Assembly (NCBI GenBank): GCA_005656395.1
Contig: SRSI01000050.1
Span: forward strand, 2,356,001 to 2,420,000
Direction of reading: 5' to 3'
Length of the DNA stretch: 64,000 nucleotides
From: Strongyloides papillosus
Taxonomy: Eukaryota > Nematoda > Chromadorea > Rhabditida > Strongyloididae
Below are positions 11,376 through 20,039 of this stretch, piece by piece. The stretch's first letter is position 1; every line of letters starts with the position of its first letter. Position numbers and translations under genes: made by a program. Below the pieces are notes generated by a model, which worked only from the letters and a program-made list of their open reading frames with translations, was not told the origin of the DNA and searched no databases.

Positions 11376-11880
11376 AGTAAAATATGACAGTTGGGAAACT
11401 GTTTGGAAAATTCGAGAACATTTTCTTTTGTTATTATATTAGGTGAAAAAGTCATCAAAACAGTCATTTTATTAACTTAGGTAGTAGTTGTAGTTATCTT
11501 CTTACTTATCATCATATTTAATGTGCGACGTGTTTTATTATATCATATTAATTAATTGTATAACTTTATTATATTGTAATTTTTATATTGTATTTTGTAG
11601 ACCACTAGGGGTTTCAGAAGGAGTTGAGGGAGATCTCAGGAATTGTTAAGAGATCGAAGGATAAGTATAAGTAAGTATAATTTTGTAGTTTATAAATGTT
11701 ATCCCTAGGTGGCCACTATACTTTTTGTAATCTTATATTTGTGAGTGTTAATTGTAATTAAAGTTTGGTGAAATAAAAGTTGATTGTAATAAAGGTCTGA
11801 AGTCAGTTGGTGATTCAGAGGGCATTAGGAATTGTTTAAAAGGGGGACACCAAAAACTATATCTTATAAATATATTTTCT
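11376..11880. mobile_element. Probable solo LTR (505 bp)
   Basis: This block is absent from copies 1 and 3. The uninterrupted site in copy 3 (near 20,140) reads TTAGCTAGAAATTTAAT. In copy 2 the tetramer CTAG appears on both sides of the insert (11372-11375 and 11881-11884). The insert starts AGTAAAAT and ends ATTTTCT, short inverted termini similar in style to those of the full element at 13980. It contains an AATAAA-type signal near 11772 and has no coding frame. A short target duplication plus these ends fits an LTR left by recombination. Another small transposon type is not excluded. Confidence 0.55.
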
Positions 11881-12167
11881 CTAGAAATTTAATTTACATG
11901 CTATATTATTACATCAATTGAATTAAACAACATATCACTATCAACAATCCTAGCTAGAAGTTTTTGCTTACTACACGAACAACAATTTAAAAAGAAGAAA
12001 AGGATTAATAAGAAAAAAATTGATTTTGAAATTTGTTTCGCAAGTTGAAGTTCAATTAAATCTGTTAAAATAGTTAATGAATTAAAAAAAACTTTAGTAG
12101 AGTATGAATGAAAAGGGAAATTTCATTTTCTTAATAATATCAAAAAGACTAATTAATCGTTTTTTAA

Positions 12168-12866
12168 CCCTTTGAGTCCTGAACTTGAATTGAATGTAAC
12201 AACATAAATTCTAATTAAAATATTACTTTTTAAAAACGAATATAGTAAAAAAAGGATAGCGAAATTGAATGAAATATTTAAAATCCCAATAAAATAAAAT
12301 ATATCTATCGAATAATAGCATCAAAATTAGCATAGTTATATACATTTAGTAAGTAAAAAAAAAAATTTAATTCTATTGTAAGAATTAGACCTTTTACCTA
12401 TATCTACTAAATATCATAAGAAAGTCTAAAATATTTTTATCGTTTTTGGTAAACTTTTGCAATTCTCAGCTTTATTATACATATATACCAAAAAAAAATT
12501 TTCATATCAATTATTTATTGTAAAATTTATTATTGCTTATAAAAATGTCTAAGAATAGAATGTTGCAAGAATTGAATACTTGTCCTTATAAAACTCAAAA
12601 AGTTACTATAATAATGTTTCTTTTACTGTTTTATTATCTAACTATATGTATATTTATTTTATAAATTTGTTATTCTAAAATTTTTACTAAATTAGTCATT
12701 TTTCCTCTACTTTAAATAACTACTGTACTTTAATATTAAGTAGCGCCATATTCAATTTTAGGTAGGATTATTTTGCCAACCTTTCTCTATCGAATGAGTA
12801 TAACATCATTCCATTACCTTTAAAATTGACAAAGTTATGTTTCTTACAAGTTTGGGGCTGAAAGGG
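12168..12866. mobile_element. Non-autonomous piggyBac-type transposon (699 bp)
   Basis: The element is flanked by TTAA on both sides (12164-12167 and 12867-12870). Its inverted ends are CCCTTTGAGTCCTGAACTT on the left and, read inward from the right, CCCTTTCAGCCCCAAACTT. TTAA duplication and CCCTTT-type ends are hallmarks of the piggyBac superfamily. Copy 1 and copy 3 of the host unit lack it. No transposase frame is present inside. Confidence 0.75.
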
Positions 12867-12870
12867 TTAA

Positions 12871-13690
12871 ACTATCAATAAAATTTTTATTTTTTTAAAC
12901 GTTGCATCAATCTTTTCATTAAAATTATTTTAAAGTCTATATTTTTGATGAATTTGAGTACTATTACAACAAAAAAGTTAATTCATTTACATTCTTTAAT
13001 GTTATCTTAGAACTTGTTAAAATTGAGCAAGGAATTTGAAAATAGGATTTTTTTTAACAAAGAATTTTAGATATTTTAAATTTTTGTTAGGAACATTATG
13101 TTTTTAGTAGATATTATTTTAAAACAAATAAATTATCAATGAATTAAATAATTTCTTTATTTTAACAATACAAAAACATTTAAAAGTTATTGTTTATACT
13201 GTAGTAGAACACTAAGCGTCAAAACAAAGAATTAGAAAAAATATTTATTTTTCATATACTCTTTTATCTACCTTTTGTTAGTTATGTTGTTAAAAAGGAT
13301 ATTCTCTAATGATTCTATTATAAATGTATATATACTGATGTATTCATGAAAATAATTTTCTATTATGATTAATAAGTAAGCATAAATTCCATATAACCGA
13401 TCAAAAACGATATATGATTTGTTAGAATTTTTTAATGTGAATTGCATTAAATTATAAATTGATAAAATTTGGTATGATATCGTTGATAATGATAGTTATT
13501 TTTATCATCAAATAGGCATGTTTTATCACCTTAAAACAAAAGAAATTGTTGAAATGCTCTTGACTTTAGTTAGTTGGTGTATAATTAAATTCTTAAAACA
13601 ACGTTACATTTATAAAAAAAACAAAGTAATAACATAATTATAAAAACTTTTTTCTGTACTTCAATATTGAATATAAATATAAGATTATAT
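12871..13690. other. 3' block of copy 2, no gene
   Basis: AT-rich sequence shared with copies 1 and 3. No open frame is conserved between copies. Confidence 0.5.
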
Positions 13691-13979
13691 AGAAGTAACG
13701 AACACTTACTTTTTGATTAGCTATATATTTTTCTTTACGTTAGATAATTTTTTCTTTATTAAAATTAAAATATAGATGTAAATTTTAAAGCTTTAGCGAA
13801 TGTTAATTTTTTCATTTATTGTTATATTTCAATCTTTTTTATCTACAACGATAGGTATATTATTTTTAAATTACTTAAAAAAATTAGAATTTCATGAATA
13901 GCTCACTCAATAATTTTATATTATCTTCCTTCAAGTTTATATATAACGACTATTAATTCCATTAAATAAATTTTTAATA

Positions 13980-14120
13980 AGTAAGAATGGATGAATCCTG
14001 AACGGATTGTTAGCTCAATGAGTCCTATCCTGATTACCTGTTCACCTGTCATTGGGATTATTAATTATCATTCTTTTTATATTGTTATAACCCCAGTTTC
14101 GTACTAATAAAATTTCTACT
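13980..14120 (+). repeat. 5' LTR (141 bp)
   Basis: It begins AGTAAGAATGG and ends TTTCTACT, with AATAAA near the end. It is preceded by TAATA (13975-13979). Three differences to the 3' LTR imply little time since insertion. A tRNA primer site may begin at TGGACAGTAC a few bases downstream (14127), but the tRNA is not identified. Confidence 0.9.
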
Positions 14121-14179
14121 GTTTTGTGGACAGTACTTTTATTCTATTGTGTTTCACGGGTCTCTCCGAAGCCCTACTT

Positions 14180-14510
14180 CTGTCCAACGCTACGCCATTG
14201 AAGGCTCACAGCTATACGGATCTGCATTTTATTACTACTTTTGGGTTACTCGCTGCGGGAGTTATCAATTCTTGTGAAGGTCTTTCTACAGCCTATTTCT
14301 GTTCCACGCTACGCCACCGAAGGCTCACAGCTACACAGATCAACTTTTTATCTTTACTTGTGTCACCACTGCTCTTATTCTGTTCCACGCTACGCCACTG
14401 AAGGCTCACAGCTACACAGACCTGCATTTTATCGCTTTTTGTTTTACTACTGCTCTTACTCTGTTACACGCTACGCCACTGAAGGCTCACAGCTACACAA
14501 ATTTACATTT
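14180..14510 (+). repeat. Four leader repeats inside the retrotransposon
   Basis: A ~43-base core (CTGTTCCACGCTACGCCACTG and continuing to CTACACAGA) occurs at 14180, 14299, 14380 and 14461. The last three are spaced exactly 81 bp. Each core holds a possible GCC/GGC hairpin. They lie between the 5' LTR and gag, a place where packaging or dimerisation elements are common. A role in that is inference. In one frame the repeats read RYATEGSQLH, but no ATG opens that frame. Confidence 0.75.
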
Positions 14511-14867
14511 TATCTACTTTTGATTTACACACTGCTGAAGTTAGCAATTCTTAGAAGTAAGTGATTGACGAAATTTTTACTGGATTAGGCGTCAATACAA
14601 CTTACAGAAGAGAAGCTTGCTACGTTATCTATATCAATTCACATTCTGGATTCGCCTAAAATTTCTGAATCTGATCAACTCATCTATACTCAAATAGAGG
14701 ACGTACTCAATACCCTCTCATCGCTAGATCAATATCAACATATCGATTTTAAATCACTTGACCTACAAGATATCTTTGCTCGTACAAAAAGAAATCATAG
14801 TGATCCTACTAGACTGTCTCGCGCTATCTCTACAGTCCTGTCTGAAATAAAATCTAACGATACTACT

Positions 14868-15629
14868 ATGGCTCAACCAACCATGGCACAACGTCAATCT
14901 TACGACTTTTGCTTATCTGTTACCTTATTCAATCATCGCGACCAAACTCAACGTGTCGAACAATTCTTAGAATCTTTAACTGAAGCTTTTGAATTAGATG
15001 GTATTACTCAAGATAGAGTTAAGATTAATGTACTCCGTCAACGTGTTGAACAAGTCACCAGACGTTTGTTACCTCCTGTCGCTGTGGCTGAAACTTTCCA
15101 ATCTTACTCTACAAAGATCAGAAATGCTTTCCCATCTAGCTACTCTGACACACTAGCCTCTGATAAGTACTACAAGTTCAAGATCGACATGAAATCGTTT
15201 GAAGAATCTTTACTCCAATTTGAACATCTCGCTGAAATCGTCTTAGCCAACTACCCTGAAGCTGATAAATTGAATTCTATCAAAGATCGTCTAAAATGTC
15301 AACTCGCCTCTTATAAAGATCTGTACGAATATGTTAGAGATTTCGATGGAAATCCTGTTACGCTGTTCAGAGATCTGATTCATCGGTATGAGGACGAAAA
15401 GATAAGAAGACAAACTGCTAACGCTGGTAAGTTCTCAAGATACACTTCTTTTTCTCGTTTTAAGTCTATTAAGTGTTATCATTGCCAAATCTTGGGACAT
15501 ACTAGTGATCAGTGTAAAAGAAAGAAACAAGGTGCTCCACCAGGTGATTATTCAAGACGTCCTATCAAAACTGAATTTGAAGGTGATGCCACTGGGAGAC
15601 CAATCTCCAATGAAGTTCATTTAAACTAA
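14868..15629 (+). CDS. gag: Gag of the Ty3/gypsy-type retrotransposon
   Basis: The frame gives 253 residues from the first ATG after the LTR. The N-terminal part is helical and charged, as in capsid proteins. A zinc knuckle of the CX2CX4HX4C type (residues 203-216) followed by a Lys/Arg-rich patch is the nucleocapsid part that binds RNA. The same frame is open upstream to 14589 without an ATG, so a non-AUG or spliced N-terminal extension is possible. It ends at TAA directly after a TTTAAAC slip site that leads into pol. Confidence 0.85.
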   Translation: MAQPTMAQRQSYDFCLSVTLFNHRDQTQRVEQFLESLTEAFELDGITQDRVKINVLRQRVEQVTRRLLPPVAVAETFQSYSTKIRNAFPSSYSDTLASDKYYKFKIDMKSFEESLLQFEHLAEIVLANYPEADKLNSIKDRLKCQLASYKDLYEYVRDFDGNPVTLFRDLIHRYEDEKIRRQTANAGKFSRYTSFSRFKSIKCYHCQILGHTSDQCKRKKQGAPPGDYSRRPIKTEFEGDATGRPISNEVHLN

Positions 15630-15655
15630 CGGGGTCCAGAGAGCCTCCTCTGGAC
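15620..15655 (+). promoter_or_regulatory. Programmed -1 ribosomal frameshift signal between gag and pol
   Basis: The heptamer T-TTA-AAC (15620-15626) is in the gag frame immediately before its TAA stop. Seven bases later a perfect 8-bp stem begins: GTCCAGAG (15634-15641) pairs with CTCTGGAC (15648-15655) across a 6-base loop. The heptamer, spacer and stem all match the classic -1 frameshift design, and pol lies in the -1 frame. Confidence 0.88.
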
Positions 15656-18502
15656 TTAAACAACAAAGCATCTCACAGACCTGAAACTCCTAGAGTTCTT
15701 GCTACGGTTATTGTAAATGGGTTATCCGCTACTGCTCTTCTCGATGGTGGATCTGATGTTAGTATCATTAATACGGACTTAGCTAAACAGCTTGATTTAT
15801 GTGTTTCAAATGACGTTGAAAGTATTACTACACTCGCGGGTAAATGTGAAATGGTATTAGTTGAATCTCCTGTATCTCTACAAATCAATGATCGATCTCG
15901 TATCACGTGTAGCCGAAATCAACTCTATTCTGGCCCAACTCCTAACTATGCTCAACTACTTCTTGGCAGACCTGCTCTTGCTAGTTTTGGAATCATAATA
16001 GACTATAGTACATCTACTTTTTCTTACAGACCTGATTTTGATGATAAAAACTGTCAATTTGTTCTAAAAGATAAGTCACAAGATGAACTTGAGTTTAAAT
16101 CTAAGTTAGAGAAAACCTTCCCATCATTAATATCCCAACATATGTATGATGTGGGTGAAGGCTTTGCAACGGCACCTCCTCAAGATTTTACAACTACCAA
16201 TCCTATCAAAGACTACAAAGTATTCAATCGTAAGTATCCATTACCGGGTGAAAGAGAAACAATTCAATCGATGTTAGACCAAGGAATTCTGAAACCAACT
16301 AAATTTTTAGAGATCTGCAATCACTATCTTATTGACAAACCTCATTCAAAGGAAAAACGGTTCATTATTGACTGTCGACCAGTTAATAATCGTACTCGAA
16401 AGTTATGGACTGAAAATAGAAAAACAACTTCTCTTATCAACTCTTTTCACATGTTTAAATTTGCCTCTTGTGTTGATCTCAGATCTGGTTATAATCAAGT
16501 TAATCTCGCTGAAAGTGATCTTCATATGTACAATTTTCAATTCTTGCATCAACGATTTACATTTACGAAACTGCCTCAAGGCTCCACCAACGCACCAATC
16601 ATTTATCAAAACCTTATGGAAGATCTTGTATTACCGTTACGACAAAAATTTGACGAAAATCTACATGCTATTATTGTGTATCTGGACGATATATTGGTTC
16701 TTAGTAATACTGATTCAGAAGAACATAAACGTGTTATGTGGGAATTATGCAAACTATTCAATGAACGTAAAGTCAAATTAAATTGGGAAAAATGTCATTT
16801 CATTCATCAAACAATATGTTTCTTAGGCTGGAAGTTTTCTGGTAAAGACATGTATCCTGAACCAGATAGTGTTCCAGAGAAAATGAAAGTTCTACCTACA
16901 TCAAAAGTTATCTTATACAAATGGTTACAAACTCTCAATTATTATAGAATATCAATTCCAAAATATGCTGAAAAGACTACAGACCTGTATTTTCTCACTC
17001 GTCAACGCTCTTCAAAACATGTTCAATGGACTGAATCTACAATTCAAGCTTATCATGAAATAGTCAACTTGGTATACAGTAAGCCTCGCATACAACTTCG
17101 TGATCATTCAAAGAAAGTTATTATGGAAGTCGATGCATCCCAGTTATGCATTGGAGCTGTACTGTTACAAGAATCTGACAATCCCGAGAATGAAGAAGTT
17201 TTATTTAGAAAGAAATATGTACCGATCTGTTATTATTCTGAAATGTTATCTTCAACCAAGAAAGCTCGTGCTGCAACGTATCTCGAATTGTATGGCATAA
17301 AGAAAGCTTTAATCTTCTTTGCTCCACTTATATCTCAAGAAGAACTGACTGTTTATTCTGACCATAAACCACTGGAGAAAGTTTTAGAACATAATGTTAC
17401 CCCCAGATATGCTGACCTGATCGATGCCATTTCTTCATATTCAATAAAGATACATTACATTAATGGAAAGAGTAACTCACTATCAGACCTGTTAAGCCGG
17501 ATGTTTGCGTATGAATCTCTCGAATCCCATCATTTAACTGTATCTACTGACAATTCAAAAAGTCAACTATTGGCACAAGAATTATTTGATGAGTATCATA
17601 AGAAGTTATCACATATCTGTTATTTAAAAATGAAAGACTATGTTATCGAACATCTTCATGAACTTAAGTTGTCATACTATATGGTACTGGAAGTGTTAGA
17701 AAAGTTACTTATCTTGATAAAAGAATGTCCGATCTGCAACCAAAACAACCCACTTAAGAGAAAGAAAAAATTAAGAACGACCCCTACGACTGTGCTAAAA
17801 ATACTTTATCTTGACTTTGCCTTATTAGAGAATCACTATGTTTTAGTAATGATTGATGGTTTTTCGAAATACCTATGGACGGTTGTCACTGAATCACAAT
17901 CTACTAACATTGTTATTACTGCTCTGCACTCCATTCAGAATCAACTTGATTGCCCTATTATTACTATTCGTGCTGATAATTTCAAGTCTTTTATTAGCCC
18001 ACAACTCATCCAAGAATTCCCAGAAATTAAGTTTGAATCAACTATCCCGAATGAACATACTTCAAATGGTGTTGCTGAACGTGTTATTCGAACTCTTCGT
18101 GCTCTTCTCAAGAAAGACGAGTCAACATTTCGCGGAAGGAATAGTTTTCAAAGAAGGGTGGCGGTTGTGACTAGGAATTATAATAGAACTAAACATTCAA
18201 GTACTGGTGAAAGACCTAGAGATCTGATTTTTGCTTTTTCTACTCATGGCATTTCAAGAGATTCTGAAGATATTAAGTTGAAAAATCTCAAGTTAGAAAC
18301 TCTCCAATATGTTAACAACCCTGTGGCTTATAGAATCTACAAACAAGGAAAACCTGAGACTGCTGTTGGTATTCTTCAAAGTGTTAATGAAAATGATGAT
18401 ACTGTTATGATCAAGTCGAAGGAATACTCAATGATCAAAAGACCTGTGCTAAAAATTAGGCCACTGGAAAATTTTAAAGGAGGGAGAAGTAAGAATGGAT
18501 GA
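15623..18502 (+). CDS. pol: Pol of the Ty3/gypsy-type retrotransposon (protease-RT-RNase H-integrase)
   Basis: The frame is open from before the gag stop and gives ~959 residues after frameshifting. In order: a retropepsin-like protease with the active-site loop LLDGGSD (Asp codon at 15743; the usual Thr/Ser after the Asp is Gly); a reverse transcriptase with YLDD (16679-16690); RNase H with EVDAS and a later HKPLE; an integrase with an HHCC zinc part (ECPICNQ end) and a DDE core (LDFALLEN, RADNFKS and NGVAERV contexts). It has no internal stop. The last five codons read into the 3' LTR. It has no ATG of its own near the start, consistent with expression as a Gag-Pol fusion. Confidence 0.9.
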   Translation, partial: KLTGSREPPLDLNNKASHRPETPRVLATVIVNGLSATALLDGGSDVSIINTDLAKQLDLCVSNDVESITTLAGKCEMVLVESPVSLQINDRSRITCSRNQLYSGPTPNYAQLLLGRPALASFGIIIDYSTSTFSYRPDFDDKNCQFVLKDKSQDELEFKSKLEKTFPSLISQHMYDVGEGFATAPPQDFTTTNPIKDYKVFNRKYPLPGERETIQSMLDQGILKPTKFLEICNHYLIDKPHSKEKRFIIDCRPVNNRTRKLWTENRKTTSLINSFHMFKFASCVDLRSGYNQVNLAESDLHMYNFQFLHQRFTFTKLPQGSTNAPIIYQNLMEDLVLPLRQKFDENLHAIIVYLDDILVLSNTDSEEHKRVMWELCKLFNERKVKLNWEKCHFIHQTICFLGWKFSGKDMYPEPDSVPEKMKVLPTSKVILYKWLQTLNYYRISIPKYAEKTTDLYFLTRQRSSKHVQWTESTIQAYHEIVNLVYSKPRIQLRDHSKKVIMEVDASQLCIGAVLLQESDNPENEEVLFRKKYVPICYYSEMLSSTKKARAATYLELYGIKKALIFFAPLISQEELTVYSDHKPLEKVLEHNVTPRYADLIDAISSYSIKIHYINGKSNSLSDLLSRMFAYESLESHHLTVSTDNSKSQLLAQELFDEYHKKLSHICYLKMKDYVIEHLHELKLSYYMVLEVLEKLLILIKECPICNQNNPLKRKKKLRTTPTTVLKILYLDFALLENHYVLVMIDGFSKYLWTVVTESQSTNIVITALHSIQNQLDCPIITIRADNFKSFISPQLIQEFPEIKFESTIPNEHTSNGVAERVIRTLRALLKKDESTFRGRNSFQRRVAVVTRNYNRTKHSSTGERPRDLIFAFSTHGISRDSEDIKLKNLKLETLQYVNNPVAYRIYKQGKPETAVGILQSVNENDDTVMIKSKEYSMIKRPVLKIRPLENFKGGRSKNG
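18476..18487 (+). promoter_or_regulatory. Polypurine tract
   Basis: AAAGGAGGGAGA directly abuts the 3' LTR, the standard primer site for plus-strand synthesis in LTR retrotransposons. Confidence 0.85.
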
Positions 18503-18628
18503 ATCCTGAACGGATTGTTAGCTCAATGAGTCCTATCCTGATTACCTGTTCACCTGTCATTGGGATTATTAATTATCATTCTTTTTATATTGTTATAACC
18601 CCAGTTTCATTCTAATAAAATTTTTACT
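18488..18628 (+). repeat. 3' LTR (141 bp)
   Basis: It begins AGTAAGAATGG and ends TTTTTACT, followed by TAATA (18629-18633), which repeats the five bases in front of the 5' LTR. The pol stop codon lies inside its first 15 bases. Confidence 0.9.
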
Positions 18629-18839
18629 TAATATTTAAAAAAATAAAACTTATTTTTCCGATAAAAAAGATGGCGACAATTCTAAGAAAATAATTTAACT
18701 ATTGAAATAAAAATTAATAAAATATTTTTTAATATTTGAAAATAGTTTTTAATATCAGAAAGCATGACGCCTAAGATTTATAAATTTAAAGAAATTAATG
18801 TTCATATCAAAACAACATGTAAATTCAATTCATTATCAT

Positions 18840-19030
18840 GAAATCCTTCTAAAAAGTCACTTTAACCTCTGAGGTTATGAAAAATTCAATTGCATGATAT
18901 AAAAACATCACTTTGTTGAACATTGCACAAAACATCCAATTCGACTTCATGTTATAGTCAATGTGGCTACAAATGACAATGGTCTCATCATCCATATATT
19001 CAATGATTGTGAGAAATCAAAAATTTTTAT
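18840..19030 (-). pseudogene. Small secreted-peptide ORF, copy 3 (destroyed)
   Basis: The sequence aligns base by base with the 63-residue frame of copy 2, but the start codon reads ATA and a TGA falls after the VATLTIT stretch, with further indels. It cannot make the peptide. Compare copy 1 (late stop) and copy 2 (intact). Confidence 0.6.
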
Positions 19031-19269
19031 ATATACATATATTTCAATGATTATTGTAATTGTAAATTATATAAATATTCAAAATTTAAATGATGAGGTT
19101 TGAAGAAAAAAAAATGATGATTTGGAATAGTAATCTAAAACAATTGTTAAATTAAAAAAATTTATTATTTTTTTAATATCATATCCATAAAGTTTTACGA
19201 AAAAATACAACTAACACATAAAAAAATTAACATGTATTGTTGCATATATTTTTTAATATTAAATACTAT

Positions 19270-20008
19270 TTATTTTATCATTAAAAATAAACTTAGAAAA
19301 ATAATTGACATGACTGATTCAACACTGTATTTGGTTATTTCTGACTCGTTGGAATTTCCCTTTTTTGGTTTGTTAGAATCTTCTTTTTTTGGTCTATTAG
19401 AATCTTCTTTTTTTGGTACATCAGAGTTTTCTCTTTCTGTTTTGGTAGAATTATCATTTTCTGGTCTCTCAGGCTCAGTATTTCCTGACTTCTTGAATAT
19501 TTTTTCTGCATCCCCGTTGCATAAATCTTCATCACAGCATGTAACTTTCGTAGGACCTCTAAGTTTATCATAAGTAGCTTTACTCATGCCTGCTCCTTCT
19601 TTTGTAAATTCTTCTTTAAAATTAGGTATATTTCCCATATACATAGGATCTACAAATGATATTGCCACAAAATTAATAACGTCATTAAAAGAATCTGTTC
19701 CATTTATATTCTAAAAGATATTATTAAATATGATTAAATTTTCTTACCTTATCGCATAATGATTTGTCCATACACATATACAATTCTGCACTTATGTAGT
19801 TCTTTTCATCAGCCTTAAATGTACCAGTTATTGTTGAACAGACTGATTCTTGACAATTTCTATTTCCTAAACCTACTTCAAGTATTTCAGGTTTACTATT
19901 ATTAACAGTAGCAGTAAATAAATATCCTATTGGACACATCCTCTTACCTCTGAGACATTGTGACAGGGACAAAATTGTTACAACAAACAAAAAATATTTT
20001 AATTGCAT
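19270..20008 (-). CDS. Ly6/LU-like GPI-anchored cysteine-rich protein, copy 3 (with repeat insert)
   Basis: Exons 20008..19748 and 19710..19270 flank a 37-bp intron, giving 233 residues. The signal peptide, cysteine pattern and CCDEDLCN end of the folded part match copy 2. Between that motif and the hydrophobic GPI-type tail lies an extra hydrophilic stretch of ~40 residues, built of 8-residue repeats of the KKEDSNRP kind (three clear units, 24 bp period). It would lengthen the stalk between the domain and the membrane. The other two copies lack it. Confidence 0.7.
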
Positions 20009-20039
20009 TATAGACTGTTATTTTGCTTGCTTTTTCCAA

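Larger units (their letters stand above)
9690..13690. repeat. Copy 2 of the triplicated locus unit
   Basis: This is the second direct copy, with the same landmarks as copy 1. It contains the most intact Ly6-like gene and small secreted ORF. Two insertions, about 505 bp and 699 bp, interrupt it relative to the other copies. Without them its length is about 2.8 kb, matching the other copies. Confidence 0.75.
13980..18628 (+). mobile_element. Full-length Ty3/gypsy-type LTR retrotransposon (4,649 bp)
   Basis: Two 141-bp LTRs (3 mismatches by eye), a 5-bp TAATA target duplication on both sides, a polypurine tract before the 3' LTR, and uninterrupted gag and pol frames show a complete, recent insertion. 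Pol order is protease, reverse transcriptase, RNase H, integrase, which is the Ty3/gypsy order. No env-like frame exists. Base composition is clearly less AT-rich than the surroundings. Whether it is still mobile cannot be told from sequence. Confidence 0.93.

Noticed and set aside
14180..14510. Regularly spaced repeats considered as a CRISPR array
   Set aside because: This is a eukaryotic retrotransposon leader; the repeats are imperfect, the spacers resemble one another, and no cas genes are present.
14126..14564. Two overlapping open frames across the leader repeats, with the RYATEGSQLH repeat peptide
   Set aside because: Neither begins with ATG, the region lacks any ATG, and the open reading follows from the 81-bp repeat length being a multiple of three.
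16332..16781. 149-codon frame overlapping pol
   Set aside because: It is a shadow of the pol frame, which carries all reverse transcriptase motifs.
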